A DNA stretch of 64,000 nt from Waterburya agarophytonicola KI4 (GCF_020640915.1 NZ_JADWDC010000003.1:44121-108120); one strand, 5' to 3'. Counted from the first letter of the stretch, positions 28,278 through 38,044 are shown. The notes: generated from the letters alone by a model not told the origin. Translations and numbers: made by a program.

Positions 28278-29645
28278 TTATACAGATACCGTTTCTTTTG
28301 TTTTGACGGTAGCTTCTTCTGGTTTTTTGGGAGATTCAATTTCCAATTGCAGAGATGGTTTTTCCGTAATCAACCGCGCACCTCTACCCAAGGTAATATA
28401 GTTCCACGCCCATTGAATCATGACCACTAACTTATTATCAAATTCAATTAGATAGTAGATGTGGGCGAAGATCCAGATAACCCAAGCGACAAAGCCAGAT
28501 AGTTTGGCGAAACCTAAATTAGCAACGGCTTTATTCTGTCCAATCACTGCCATGCTGCCAAAATCACTATAGGTAAACTGTCCGACTGCTTTACCTTGAA
28601 TGCGTTTAACAAGTAAGTCTGCTACATATTCCCCTTCCTTCATCGCCACGGGTGCAACTCCTGGTAGAGGACGATCTCCTTGGTGGTTGAAGTTAGCCAA
28701 ATCTCCGATGACGAAGATATCGCCATAGTTTTTGATGCTGAGATCTGATTCTACTACTACTCTACCCGCACGGTCTAATTCTACTTCAGTGCGATCGGCT
28801 AATACTTTACCCATAAAGGAAGCTCTAACTCCCGCAGCCCAAAGTATAGTGTGAGCATCGACAGTATTAGTATCATCGCCCTGACGATAGGTTACGGCAT
28901 TGTCGGCAATGTTAGTTACTAAAGTTTGAGTTTGAACGTCTACACCCAAATCCTCTAAAGCTTTTTGAGCATCTGCCGAACATTCTTCGGGGTAGGGAGG
29001 CAAAATGCGTTCCATACCTTCAAACAATAATACTCTTGCTTGAGTGGTATCAATATCGCGAAAATCGTCTTTAACCGACTCATGGGCAATTTCGGCGATC
29101 GCACCTGCCAATTCTACTCCAGTCGGCCCACCTCCGACAACTACAAAAGTCAGTAATGCCTTGCGTTTGGCTGGATCGGGCTCTTTTTCTGCTGCTTCAA
29201 ATGCCATATAGATGCGACGGCGCATTTCTAAAGCATCTTCCACTGTCTTTAAACCAGGAGCATCATTTTGCCATTGATCGTTACCAAAGTAATGATGGCT
29301 AACTCCTGTTGCAACTATCAAAGCATCGTAGTCTAAGTCTTCTCTATTTTCTAGAAAAACTTTCTTGGCATTGGGGTCTATATCCACTACCTTATCTAAC
29401 AACACTTGAGTATTTTTATGTTTGCTCAAAATGACTCGCAAAGGAGAAGCAATATCCGCAGGAGATAATGTACCAGTGGCTACTTGATATAGTAAAGGTT
29501 GAAATAGATGAAAGTTACGTTTATCAATCAAAGTTACCTTGACGGGAGCATCCTTGAGAGATTTTGCTGCATAAAGTCCGCCAAAACCACCGCCTACGAT
29601 AACTATATGAGGATGGTTTGTCTGCTTGGTTTGGGTGTTGTTCAT
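28278..29645 (-). CDS. Type II NADH dehydrogenase (NDH-2)
   Basis: Non-proton-pumping NAD(P)H:quinone oxidoreductase, a peripheral membrane flavoprotein. The 455-residue protein has the FAD dinucleotide-binding motif VIVGGGFGGLYAAKSL near the N-terminus, a second for NADH at VVVGGGPTGVELAGAIAEI, and the FAD-contacting DIFVIGDLA; FQPLLYQVATG is typical of the family. The C-terminal hydrophobic stretch (FVAWVIWIFAHIYYLIEF) would attach it to the membrane. Cyanobacteria usually have several paralogues; which one this is cannot be told. It converges with the glycosyltransferase gene. Confidence 0.93.
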   Translation of the reverse strand: MNNTQTKQTNHPHIVIVGGGFGGLYAAKSLKDAPVKVTLIDKRNFHLFQPLLYQVATGTLSPADIASPLRVILSKHKNTQVLLDKVVDIDPNAKKVFLENREDLDYDALIVATGVSHHYFGNDQWQNDAPGLKTVEDALEMRRRIYMAFEAAEKEPDPAKRKALLTFVVVGGGPTGVELAGAIAEIAHESVKDDFRDIDTTQARVLLFEGMERILPPYPEECSADAQKALEDLGVDVQTQTLVTNIADNAVTYRQGDDTNTVDAHTILWAAGVRASFMGKVLADRTEVELDRAGRVVVESDLSIKNYGDIFVIGDLANFNHQGDRPLPGVAPVAMKEGEYVADLLVKRIQGKAVGQFTYSDFGSMAVIGQNKAVANLGFAKLSGFVAWVIWIFAHIYYLIEFDNKLVVMIQWAWNYITLGRGARLITEKPSLQLEIESPKKPEEATVKTKETVSV

Positions 29646-30053
29646 AGTGAATATTTTGGAGATGTATAACTAATAAATACTGTTGTGAATAAACTGGCTG
29701 GGATATGGAAAATTCTTAGTGGTGTAAATTTAATTTTTCAGCAATTATATACTAATATAAACTTTTGCTAACTGATATTAATCGCGTGTAGGTTAAAAAA
29801 TCAGTCCAAATATGTTTTTAGATTTCCTAATGTTACTGATAACTCTTTATTTGAGAGAATGATGTAGCAAGTAAAACAAAACGAATATAAGTACTTTAAA
29901 TATTTTCGATAGAAATAAGTAATCACTCTCAGATTAATTTAGCTGGGAATGGGGCGTGTCATCAATTTCCCAATCTATAATTTCCCAGAATTGTATGTTT
30001 AACTTATTAGGGTTTGCGGACAGTTAAGCATTTTGGATTATGGGGTAGAAGAC
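29646..30053. other. Divergent intergenic region, NDH-2 / acetyltransferase
   Basis: About 400 AT-rich bases with promoters for both neighbours by position. No ORF, RNA gene or notable repeat seen. Confidence 0.4.
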
Positions 30054-30659
30054 ATGACTACTAATATCAACGGCATAATTGAATCGATGCCAATGTTAAA
30101 TGCAGAATCTTGGATAGATTTGAGACAATATAACCCCTCTCAACACGATCGAGGAAGGTCGAGTTTGATAGTCATCTTATGGTGGCTCTTACAGGGAATC
30201 TTGTTTCCCCTAAGCTTGCATAACTTTAATAGTTTTCGTGCTTGGCTGCTGCGGTTGTTTGGCGCAAAAATCGGTCGAGGAGTGGTAATTCGCCCTAGTG
30301 CTAGATTTATTTATCCTTGGAAAATTGCGATCGGTGACTATAGTTGGATTGGCGATGATGTGGTTTTATATAGTGTAGACCGCATCGAAATTGGTTGCCA
30401 TTGCGTTGTTTCGCAGAAATCTTATCTTTGTACGGGTAGTCATGATATTACAGACAGAGCTTTCGGTTTAATTACTGCTCCAGTTTTAATCGGTAATGGT
30501 ACTTGGATCGCCAGTGATTGTTTCATTGCTCCTGGAGTTGCGATCGGTGCTAATAGTGTTATTGGTGCCAGAAGTAGTGTATTTCGTAATATTCCTGCCG
30601 AGCAAATTGCTTGGGGTACGCCATGTGTAGTTCATCAAGCCCGAATAATTAAACAATAA
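30054..30659 (+). CDS. WcaF-like acyltransferase (left-handed beta-helix)
   Basis: A 201-residue O-acetyltransferase of the colanic acid WcaF/serine acetyltransferase-like type. The C-terminal two thirds show the hexapeptide repeat pattern: IGRGVVIRPSARFIYPWKI, IGDYSWIGDDV, IGNGTWIASDCFIAPGVAIGANSVIGA. The catalytic His is in GSHDIT. Two in-frame starts exist; ATG 30054 is taken over an upstream TTG. It likely acetylates a surface polysaccharide sugar, consistent with the nearby glycosyltransferase. Confidence 0.85.
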   Translation: MTTNINGIIESMPMLNAESWIDLRQYNPSQHDRGRSSLIVILWWLLQGILFPLSLHNFNSFRAWLLRLFGAKIGRGVVIRPSARFIYPWKIAIGDYSWIGDDVVLYSVDRIEIGCHCVVSQKSYLCTGSHDITDRAFGLITAPVLIGNGTWIASDCFIAPGVAIGANSVIGARSSVFRNIPAEQIAWGTPCVVHQARIIKQ

Positions 30660-30695
30660 AAATATATTTTGATTCTGAATTTTGATTCTAATATT

Positions 30696-30725
30696 ACGGC
30701 GGGAAAACCTGCCGTATTTTTTTAA
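30696..30725 (+). terminator. Intrinsic terminator after the acetyltransferase gene
   Basis: ACGGCGGG and CCTGCCGT pair (one G-T) around an AAAA loop at 30696-30715, followed by A and nine T residues. It is 36 bases after the stop codon. Confidence 0.85.
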
Positions 30726-31073
30726 AAAAAGAAGATTACTAAAAAACGATTAATTTTTTAAAATTATTGACTACCATTTTTGAATAACAAAAGTCAAGAT
30801 TTTTAGTAGATTATTACAATCTAGATGTTATTTTAAATAACTACAACTCAAGATTTAAACAAAACAACAGATAAAACAATCTCATCTACAGTCAATATTT
30901 GGTAGTGTCAGACTAAAGAATCTAAAATAAACTGGACAACATAATTAAAAAAAAACAAATTATTGCCAAAAAATTGTGACAATAGAGAGAATTAACGGTA
31001 TATTTTTTATAATGTCTATTAAGATAAGAAAAAAAACTTTCTAATAAGACAAAAGTTGGAGGAAAAAAATAAT
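30726..31073. other. Long leader region of the cyAbrB gene
   Basis: About 350 bases, highly AT-rich, between the terminator and the cyAbrB start. TATAAT occurs at 31007-31012, and GGAGGA sits directly before the start. No ORF was seen. Confidence 0.4.
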
Positions 31074-31466
31074 ATGAGCGATACGGCTACAGCCCCATTA
31101 ACAGGAAAAGCTTTACTTCAAAAAGTAAAAGAGCTATCCCATTTACCAAGACGAGAAACAGCTAAAAAATGTGGGTATTTTACAACCACTAAAGACAAAC
31201 AAACTCGCGTAAATTTAACTGATTTTTACGATGCAGTCCTTGCTGCCAAAGGAGTTCCTTTAGATCCAGAAGGAACAAAAGATGGTCGCGGGCGCGAACC
31301 TACTTATCGTGTAAGCGTTCACAAAAATGGTCAAATTGTCATCGGTTCTACCTACACTCAAGCAATGAATTTGAAGGAAGGGGATAAGTTTGAAATCAAG
31401 TTGGGTTACAAACACATTCACCTAAAACAAATTGATGGTGAAGAAAATGGTGCAGCAGACAATTAA
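31074..31466 (+). CDS. calA: cyAbrB-family transcriptional regulator (CalA/cyAbrB1 type)
   Basis: Cyanobacteria-specific AbrB-like DNA-binding protein. The 130-residue protein begins MSDTATAPLTGKALLQKVKE and has a C-terminal AbrB-type swapped-hairpin domain (GREPTYRVSVHKNGQIVIGS and FEIKLGYKHIHLKQI). The PLTGKALLQKVKELSHLPRR head is typical of the cyAbrB1 branch, whose members regulate nitrogen, hydrogenase and redox genes and are often essential. ATG 31074 is set by the GGAGGA ribosome-binding site at 31058-31063; an upstream TTG in frame was rejected. Confidence 0.9.
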   Translation: MSDTATAPLTGKALLQKVKELSHLPRRETAKKCGYFTTTKDKQTRVNLTDFYDAVLAAKGVPLDPEGTKDGRGREPTYRVSVHKNGQIVIGSTYTQAMNLKEGDKFEIKLGYKHIHLKQIDGEENGAADN

Positions 31467-31494
31467 TCAAATTAATCATCATTAAATAGATTTT

Positions 31495-32361
31495 ATGTCT
31501 AAAATCGCCTTTGTTAGCGGGGGCGATATACTGTTACCTGAATTACTTAAGATGTTCGATACATCCTGGTTAAAAGTATTTACTTTTTTTGTAGTCTGGG
31601 CTGTTATCTGGTTGCCGATCGCGATAGTAATATCTCGCTTCCTCGACTGGCAACCAGGTAAAATATTAACACCCCAGCAAAAGCTTATTTTATTGGGATC
31701 TCTTTATCTTCTTAGTCCAATTGTTTTCCTCTGGAAAATAGAATCGGAAAGATTTTCTTTTGCCAGTCTTGGATTTAGTTTTCAACCCAACCTCTTAGTA
31801 TCCATGCTATCAGGTTTGGCTTTGAGTCTGATTAGTTTGATAATTATTTTTGTTTTAGAATCTATTTTCGATCTAGTAAGTTGGCATTGGGAACGTAGCA
31901 AACAATTGTTTTCTCTGATTTTGCCAATTTTGGCTTTAAGTTTATTTATTAGTGTTATTGAAGAAGTAATATTTCGCGGTTATATATTTAATACTTTTGT
32001 CGAAGACTATCCTTGCTGGTTTGCAGCTACCATATCCAGTTTGATTTTTGCTTCGCTACATTTAATTTGGGAAAGAAAGGAAACATTGCCACAAATTCCT
32101 GGGTTGTGGTTAATGGGAATGATTTTAGTAGGGGCAAGACTAATTGATGATGGTAATATTAGTTTGGCAATAGGTCTTCATGGAGGTTGGATTTGGGGCT
32201 TAACCTGTATTGATTCGGCAGGTTTATTGAGTTATAAACAACAACATTCTTGGCTAACGGGAATCAATAGACAACCCCTAGCAGGAATTGCAGGTATATC
32301 TTGCTTGATAATTACTGGTTTGGCTTTATGGTTGGTATATGGCTATGGTGGAGTAGTTTAA
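31495..32361 (+). CDS. CPBP-family intramembrane metalloprotease
   Basis: A 288-residue membrane protein with about eight helices and the three CPBP/Abi motifs: EEVIFRGYIFN (the EExxxR signature), FASLHL, and GLHGGWIWG with a conserved His. Bacterial members are linked to protein maturation and immunity to bacteriocins; eukaryotic relatives (Rce1) cleave prenylated proteins. The substrate is unknown. It starts 28 bases after calA on the same strand. Its stop codon overlaps the end of the convergent YdcF gene by four bases. Confidence 0.88.
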   Translation: MSKIAFVSGGDILLPELLKMFDTSWLKVFTFFVVWAVIWLPIAIVISRFLDWQPGKILTPQQKLILLGSLYLLSPIVFLWKIESERFSFASLGFSFQPNLLVSMLSGLALSLISLIIIFVLESIFDLVSWHWERSKQLFSLILPILALSLFISVIEEVIFRGYIFNTFVEDYPCWFAATISSLIFASLHLIWERKETLPQIPGLWLMGMILVGARLIDDGNISLAIGLHGGWIWGLTCIDSAGLLSYKQQHSWLTGINRQPLAGIAGISCLIITGLALWLVYGYGGVV

Positions 32362-33071
32362 TTGTTCAATTGGGGTAAAACAATCTGACAGGGATCTTCA
32401 ACACCTTTAGATATTTTGCCTTTGGTAATTTTATTAACATCTCCGTGGGTAATGAGATCTCCTTTCCCCAGCAAACCATAATAGAGTTTGTAAAAAGCCA
32501 TTTTCTTGGTTTCGCTAATTACCTGTTTGCGAGCAGGTTCGTGTTTCCACCAGTGAGGATCGTCTATTTCAGGAGAACTAGGAGTAGAGTAGGCTGTAAC
32601 TTCAATATCTTTACCCAATACTTTCTCAAAACTCCAGACTCCCCGACGGAGATGATAGCGATCGCTAACTAGGATGATTTTATTGACAGGTTGTTTGATA
32701 TCTTTAAGTTTGCGTTGAAAAGTTTGGGCTTCATCAAAGGTGCTTTCCACCAAATCTCCACAATAAAGGCGATCGCTGGGAAGATTGTATTTAGCAAAAA
32801 TATCGCGATATCCTTCTAACACGGGTACTTTTTCATCAATACCGCCAGCGTAGTAAATTCCTTTGACATTACCTTGATTGTATAGATCGATTAAAGTCTC
32901 CAGGCGTTCGTTGCTACCAGACAACAACACCGATAAATCCCCTTTCGGATTCTCTTCTCCCGCAGCTAGCCATTTACCATAGCTAATTGCTAAAGGTTTC
33001 CATGTTACTAGAGCGATTGAGACAAAACCCAAAAAAGCAAAGAAAGATATCTTGACAAATTTTTTTTTCAT
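32358..33071 (-). CDS. YdcF-like (DUF218) protein
   Basis: A 237-residue protein with an N-terminal membrane helix (residues 7-28) and a DUF218 domain: LSVLLSGSNERLETLIDLYN, YYAGGIDEKV, LVESTFDEAQTF and ILVSDRYHLRRGVWSF, carrying the family's conserved Glu/Asp and HLRR positions. It is a distant paralogue of the 26027-26638 protein. Possibly part of the minus-strand unit with the upstream flavoprotein gene (131-base gap), but a hairpin lies between them. Confidence 0.78.
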   Translation of the reverse strand: MKKKFVKISFFAFLGFVSIALVTWKPLAISYGKWLAAGEENPKGDLSVLLSGSNERLETLIDLYNQGNVKGIYYAGGIDEKVPVLEGYRDIFAKYNLPSDRLYCGDLVESTFDEAQTFQRKLKDIKQPVNKIILVSDRYHLRRGVWSFEKVLGKDIEVTAYSTPSSPEIDDPHWWKHEPARKQVISETKKMAFYKLYYGLLGKGDLITHGDVNKITKGKISKGVEDPCQIVLPQLNN

Positions 33072-33123
33072 TGATCGATAATTTATAAGAAACAGCTTTT
33101 ATCTAAATAATAGAGATAATAGG

Positions 33124-33157
33124 AATAGGGAATAGAAGTATTTTTCTATTCCCTATT
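33124..33157. repeat. 13-bp inverted repeat within ATTCCC simple repeats
   Basis: AATAGGGAATAGA at 33124-33136 pairs exactly with TCTATTCCCTATT at 33145-33157 over an eight-base loop; further TATTCCCTATT units follow to 33175. It sits between the flavoprotein gene and the YdcF gene, both minus strand, and could reduce read-through. Confidence 0.6.
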
Positions 33158-33202
33158 TTCTATTCCCTATTCCCTGATTTGCTTGTATTATTTCAAGTCC
33201 AA

Positions 33203-34813
33203 TTACACTAAAGCTTCAGCCAACTTTTGAGAAAGATTGAAGATTCGACCGCAACTTTCAGCGTGCCACACTTTTAACTTATCATTAATGTTGCCCGCAA
33301 CCAATGGTCCCATTAAATAGAGATTTTCATTGACTTCAAAGTCGCCACTCATGGTGAAACCGCCTTTAGAATCATTAGGAGTACAAATTCCTTGGTCGAC
33401 TAAATTTCTAATCAACGTAGAAGAAGACTTAGTTAAATCTTGGAAACCAGCACAGTTAATGACAACTTTAATGGGTTCGCCAAATGTTTGTTTTTCTTGG
33501 CTACTAGAATCCATAAATTCAAATCCAGATTTACCTTCGGTAGTTCCGATAAATTTACCCTTAATAAACTCTAGTTTGCCCTCGGAAACAAGTTTATCGA
33601 CTATATTAAGATAATCTTGTCCCGCACGTCTTTGGTATTTACCAATTTCTATACCGTACTTGATGACGAACATTTTTTGTTCAGCAAAATCCAGCAGATT
33701 GAGAGCAGTAATTACTTCTTTGGAGATTACCTTATAAGTTCCATCTACAGTTTCTCCTTGTGCTAAAGCAGCATTGACATCTTGTTTAACTGCTTCAAAA
33801 ATTTGTTCTGCGGTGAATTTTTCCGATTGAGTTAAAGTAACTAAATTTTGGGCGACATAGTTATTGGGGGTTGGATCGTCATAAATGCGATGGGGGAATT
33901 TAGCATTAGGAGAAACAACAATAAATTTACTAATTAAATTTTTAGCCTCGGGTATATTGTTGAGACTATAAAGTGTCTCCAAGGCACTAGCATTAGAACC
34001 AATGATTAGTACTTTGTTGTCTTGAGGAGTATTGGATTGTTTTAAAAATTCAACAATGCGATCGATATTACTATTTTGTGAAGGCTCGTACATATCGGCG
34101 ATCGCACAAATATCCTTGTCTGCTTCACTCTTTTCAAAGTTACTCAAGAAAGAGGCTTTATTTGGAGGACTACCAATGGCTAAAACAACTTTTTCAGCAA
34201 TTAAAGAATTATTTTGTGCGGAGGTAGCAAAGTCAACTTGATATTTTTTGCCGTCAATTTTTTGTACGTTTAGAGCTTCGCCACTAAAGAGATCACATTG
34301 GAGATATTCTTTATTTTTGGCTTCGGTTAAAAGCTTTTCTACCCGTTCTTTTAAATACCAACCAAATACATAGCGAGGAATAAATAATTCGTCCCAATTG
34401 CCTTTAATCATTATATCTTCATAGGACTTGAGCCAATGCTGATTGAGGACTCCAGGTCTGGTTTTGAGGGATTGAAGTACTGAGTCGTAATTATCAGTCA
34501 ACCAAGTAACAAAACGACCTTTTTCGTCTGGGGGTAAAAATTCTTTGAGGGCGGTAATAATTAGGGATTGTTTGCCCGTTCTGCTACCGTAAGGAACACC
34601 AGTCCAAAATTCTCCAGATTTATCTAAAATAGCGACTTTTATTAGTTTATTGGGTAAACCAGAGGTTTTACTTAGTTTTTCTTGGAGCAAAGAAATGTAG
34701 TGAATCAAAGTATAAGTACAGGAAATGCCCGATCCCACAATAGCTAAATCGTAACTTTGCTTGTCTAATGTAACTGGTTGAATAGTTGTATTTTTGCTAT
34801 TTAGATTTTTCAT
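33203..34813 (-). CDS. FAD/NAD(P)-binding protein, function unknown
   Basis: A 536-residue flavoprotein with an N-terminal dinucleotide-binding motif (DLAIVGSGISCTYTLIHYI) and a second, degenerate NAD-binding region around KVLIIGSNASALETLYSL. The conserved block after the first motif (VAILDKSGEFWTGVPYG) fits the FAD-NAD(P)-binding (NAD_binding_9) group, which includes proteins near siderophore or hydroxylase pathways. The C-terminal part ends with GPLVAGNINDKLKVWHAESC. No substrate can be assigned and no biosynthetic cluster surrounds it. Confidence 0.75.
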   Translation of the reverse strand: MKNLNSKNTTIQPVTLDKQSYDLAIVGSGISCTYTLIHYISLLQEKLSKTSGLPNKLIKVAILDKSGEFWTGVPYGSRTGKQSLIITALKEFLPPDEKGRFVTWLTDNYDSVLQSLKTRPGVLNQHWLKSYEDIMIKGNWDELFIPRYVFGWYLKERVEKLLTEAKNKEYLQCDLFSGEALNVQKIDGKKYQVDFATSAQNNSLIAEKVVLAIGSPPNKASFLSNFEKSEADKDICAIADMYEPSQNSNIDRIVEFLKQSNTPQDNKVLIIGSNASALETLYSLNNIPEAKNLISKFIVVSPNAKFPHRIYDDPTPNNYVAQNLVTLTQSEKFTAEQIFEAVKQDVNAALAQGETVDGTYKVISKEVITALNLLDFAEQKMFVIKYGIEIGKYQRRAGQDYLNIVDKLVSEGKLEFIKGKFIGTTEGKSGFEFMDSSSQEKQTFGEPIKVVINCAGFQDLTKSSSTLIRNLVDQGICTPNDSKGGFTMSGDFEVNENLYLMGPLVAGNINDKLKVWHAESCGRIFNLSQKLAEALV

Positions 34814-35298
34814 TTTAAACTTGGATGATTATGAAAACTGGTGATGTTTTAAATAGATTTGATGCGCCCTAGCAGAGATTTATTGCTGTTCTCAATGTCA
34901 GTTGAATTAATCCAGTAAAAAACCTGGAATACTATATATATTGCTTGGTGTATTTGATTATTTATTTACTTAATCATATTACGAAATTTATTTTTAGCTA
35001 TAAAAACTGCAATCAGACAATGTTGAACTAGTTGAACTATATTATCAAATAATACAGTCGAAGTAGCATTTGTGTCTTCAACCAAGTATTATGGCAAAAA
35101 ACTCCATAAGTGATAAGTGTGAAACTTGATGGAATGAGGAAATCGGTATTAAATTTATCAACAATTAATCAAAATAGTTTTTTGCTTTATCTCTTCTTCG
35201 TATAACGATCCCAATTAAATACCTAGGTGGAATCAAGTAGAAAATTAAAACCTGAAGAAGTAATGAGTCATTACTCAATACTTAACATAGTGCGATCG
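34814..35298. other. AT-rich intergenic region
   Basis: 485 bases between the flavoprotein gene start and the end of znuB, both minus strand. It should contain the flavoprotein promoter. No ORF, RNA gene or clear terminator was recognised. Confidence 0.4.
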
Positions 35299-36174
35299 CT
35301 AATTTAACAAGCTTCTCAGCCAATAAAAAACTTTATTTTTTAGTTCGGGTGCGGTTAAAATTCCTTGAGTGGGGCTAAAAAGAAAGGCTAATAAGAAAAA
35401 GCCAAAAATTATCATGACGATCGCAGCACCAGATGGCAAATCGAAATAATAACTACCATACATTCCTGCAATACTAGAAACTGCGCCAATAATCGAACCG
35501 ACAAGCATCATTCGATCTAGTTCTTTGACCAATAAATAAGCAGCGATCGCAGGTCCAACTAATAAAGACATTACTAGTAATACACCCACAGTTTGCATAC
35601 TAGCGACGATGGTTAAGGTAATGGCACAAATTAAACCAAAATAAAGTAGATTGACAGGCAAACCACAGGCTTTTGCACCCAAGGGATCGAAGGTATAAAA
35701 TTCTAGTTCTTTATAAAATAGTTTGGTTAGAATTAAAATAATTGCCGTGATAATTACAGTGCGCCAAACATCACTACTAGTAACTCCCAAAATATCACCG
35801 AATAGTATTTCATCTAAGTTGATGCGATCGGTGTTTAAGGAGGTAATTAGAATTACTCCCAAGGCTAAAAAACTGGTTAGAGTAAGAGCCATTGCTGCAT
35901 CAACTTTAATCCGCGATCGCTTTTGAATATTTACTACTAATAAAGCACTCAAGATCCCCGCTATGAATGCGCCAATTGCTACGTTTATTTCTAAAAAAAA
36001 GGCAATGGAAATTCCTGGTAACACTGCATGGGAAATCACTCCACTCATCATCCCCATTTGTTGCAAAATGAGATAGCTACCTACCACTGCACTCAATATT
36101 CCTAGAGATAAGCCGATAGCGATCGCCTGACGCATGAATTCAAATTCTAGGGGTTCGGTTAACCAAGTCAACAT
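35299..36174 (-). CDS. znuB: Zinc/manganese ABC transporter permease
   Basis: A 291-residue permease of the ABC-3 family with about eight to nine membrane helices; GVISHAVLPGISIAFFL and DPLGAKACGLPVNLLYF are family signatures. It overlaps the upstream ATPase gene by seven bases, so the two are translationally coupled, and shares a control region with the divergent binding protein gene. Metal specificity is taken from the Zur-like operators and the His-rich partner; manganese cannot be fully excluded. Confidence 0.9.
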   Translation of the reverse strand: MLTWLTEPLEFEFMRQAIAIGLSLGILSAVVGSYLILQQMGMMSGVISHAVLPGISIAFFLEINVAIGAFIAGILSALLVVNIQKRSRIKVDAAMALTLTSFLALGVILITSLNTDRINLDEILFGDILGVTSSDVWRTVIITAIILILTKLFYKELEFYTFDPLGAKACGLPVNLLYFGLICAITLTIVASMQTVGVLLVMSLLVGPAIAAYLLVKELDRMMLVGSIIGAVSSIAGMYGSYYFDLPSGAAIVMIIFGFFLLAFLFSPTQGILTAPELKNKVFYWLRSLLN

Positions 36175-36962
36175 CTGGTTGATTTTTGCAATTCTGGAGT
36201 TTTTTGATTAGTTAACAAGGGTAGCGAAGGAAAACCCCGCTGATCGCTATTACCTACGGGCAAATAACGATTGTAAGCCTTATTAATATTTTCGTTGGTA
36301 AGTACTGTTTCGATCGAACCTGCGGCAATTAATTTTTTATTTAATAATAATAATTTATCGTAGTTTTCTAAGGTTTCGCTAAGGTCGTGGCTGATTACTA
36401 GTAAAGCCTTTTGTTGTGCTTTTAATTCGGCAAAAATATCAAAAATAATACTTTCTGTCTGACTATCTACATTATTAAAGGGTTCGTCAAATAAAAATAA
36501 TTCCGCATCTTGAGCGATCGCTCTAGCTAAAAATACTCGTTGTTGTTGTCCCCCTGAAAGCTCTCTTATTTGGGAAGCCCGATATTGCCACATACCCACT
36601 CTTTCTAAGGCTTGGCGTACTAATAAATGGGAATGCTTGCTATGGCTTCTAAACCAACCCGTAGAGCTTATTCTGCCCATCATCGCCACCTTTTCGACAG
36701 TGACAGGATAATCCCAATCAATTTGCGATCGCTGAGACACGTAAGCCACTTTGTTTAATTGCTTGGTAACGGGTTTATTTTTCCAATAGATAGCTCCTGA
36801 GGCACAAGGTATTAATCCCAAGATGGCTTTAATTAAACTGCTTTTCCCCGCGCCATTTGACCCTAATAAACCAGCAACTTGTCCTGGTTGTAGAACAAAT
36901 GAAACCCTTTCTACTGCCCAGGTATGACGATAGCTGACGCTAAGATTGCGAACTTCTAGCAT
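36168..36962 (-). CDS. znuC: Zinc/manganese ABC transporter ATPase
   Basis: A 264-residue ABC ATPase with Walker A GSNGAGKSSL, signature LSGGQQQRVFLARAI, Walker B ELFLFDEPF and the switch His in VISHDL. It energises the znuB permease, whose gene overlaps it. First gene of the minus-strand half of a divergent uptake locus; two palindromic Zur-like sites lie directly before its start codon. Confidence 0.92.
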   Translation of the reverse strand: MLEVRNLSVSYRHTWAVERVSFVLQPGQVAGLLGSNGAGKSSLIKAILGLIPCASGAIYWKNKPVTKQLNKVAYVSQRSQIDWDYPVTVEKVAMMGRISSTGWFRSHSKHSHLLVRQALERVGMWQYRASQIRELSGGQQQRVFLARAIAQDAELFLFDEPFNNVDSQTESIIFDIFAELKAQQKALLVISHDLSETLENYDKLLLLNKKLIAAGSIETVLTNENINKAYNRYLPVGNSDQRGFPSLPLLTNQKTPELQKSTRC

Positions 36963-36974
36963 TGACGACGAATA

Positions 36975-36991
36975 ATAATGAGACTCGTTAT
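36975..36991. promoter_or_regulatory. Zur/Fur-like operator 1
   Basis: ATAATGAGACTCGTTAT is a 17-bp inverted repeat of form 8-1-8 with one imperfect pair. It sits 12 bases before the znuC start, within the divergent znuC/znuA region, as expected for metal repression of the znuCB side. Confidence 0.6.
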
Positions 36992-37013
36992 CATTTTACC
37001 TTAAAATAATAAG

Positions 37014-37026
37014 AATGATTATCATT
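37014..37026. promoter_or_regulatory. Zur/Fur-like operator 2
   Basis: AATGATTATCATT is a perfect 6-1-6 palindrome matching the TGATAATnATTATCA type of cyanobacterial Zur site in its core. It lies 40 bases before the znuA start codon. Confidence 0.7.
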
Positions 37027-37066
37027 GCGATTTTCTTTTAGAGCGTGTCATAAAATATTTACTTAG

Positions 37067-38044
37067 ATGTCAAACAAATTAAACTTGAAAAACATCTCAA
37101 CCTTGCTTATTTTAGGCTGTATAACGGGTTTGAGTGGTTGCAGCTTCCAAGGTAAAGATAATATTGCTAAAGCTGAGAATAAGCCTGAAATAGTAGCATC
37201 TCACAGTATTCTTTGCGATCTCGTTAACACTCTTGCTGAAGATACAGTAAATTTGACTTGTTTAATAGATGGCGATCGAGATCCTCATAACTATAATCCG
37301 ACTCCTTCTCAACTCAAAGCGATCGAAAAAGCCCAGTTAATTCTTTATGGTGGCTATCAGTTAGAACCCAAAATCATTAAATTAATTGCAGCAACGGAAA
37401 ACCCCTCGCCCAAAATAGCAGTATACGAGGAAGTGGTTGCCGAACCAATCCAAAGCCAACACGAACATGAAGCAGACTCGAAAGAAGAACATACAGAATT
37501 AGAACCCGATCCTCATGTCTGGCAAGATGTTGAGAATATAGTAGCTGCGATCGAATTAATCCAACCGATATTATTGCAACTAAATTCATCAGAAGCAGCC
37601 AGATATCTCCAAAACAGTAGTATCTTAGTCGAAAAATTGTGGCAGCTTGATGGATGGATCGACGAACAAATTGTGACTATTCCCGAAGGAAAAAGAATTT
37701 TAGTTACCACCCACGACTCTTTTAATTATTTTGTTGAAGCCTATCCTTTAGAAGATTATAAAACCCTACAAGGATTAAGTTCACAAACTGCTCCCACTGC
37801 TTCCCAAGTAAAAGATTTGGCGATGGAAATCAAACAGATAGGAATACCTACCATTTTTGTTGAAGCTACTAAAAGTGATCGCATTATGAACAATGTGGCT
37901 CGTGCTGCTAATGTCGAACTAGCAACAGATAAGCTATTTGCTGATGGTTTGGGAATAGCAAATAGCTATAGCGCAATGATGTCACACAATGTTTGTGCGA
38001 TCGTCAATGGTTTGGGGGGAGAGTGTCAGCCTTTTGAAGAATGA
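37067..38044 (+). CDS. znuA: Zinc ABC transporter substrate-binding lipoprotein
   Basis: A 325-residue cluster 9 binding protein. The signal peptide ends in a lipobox LSGC with Cys25. Metal-site residues are seen as His in ASHSILC, in DPHNYNPTPS and in DPHVW, plus a late acidic ligand. A His/Glu-rich loop (QHEHEADSKEEH) typical of zinc-specific members lies before DPHVW. Divergent from znuCB across two Zur-like sites, forming a complete importer. Confidence 0.92.
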   Translation: MSNKLNLKNISTLLILGCITGLSGCSFQGKDNIAKAENKPEIVASHSILCDLVNTLAEDTVNLTCLIDGDRDPHNYNPTPSQLKAIEKAQLILYGGYQLEPKIIKLIAATENPSPKIAVYEEVVAEPIQSQHEHEADSKEEHTELEPDPHVWQDVENIVAAIELIQPILLQLNSSEAARYLQNSSILVEKLWQLDGWIDEQIVTIPEGKRILVTTHDSFNYFVEAYPLEDYKTLQGLSSQTAPTASQVKDLAMEIKQIGIPTIFVEATKSDRIMNNVARAANVELATDKLFADGLGIANSYSAMMSHNVCAIVNGLGGECQPFEE

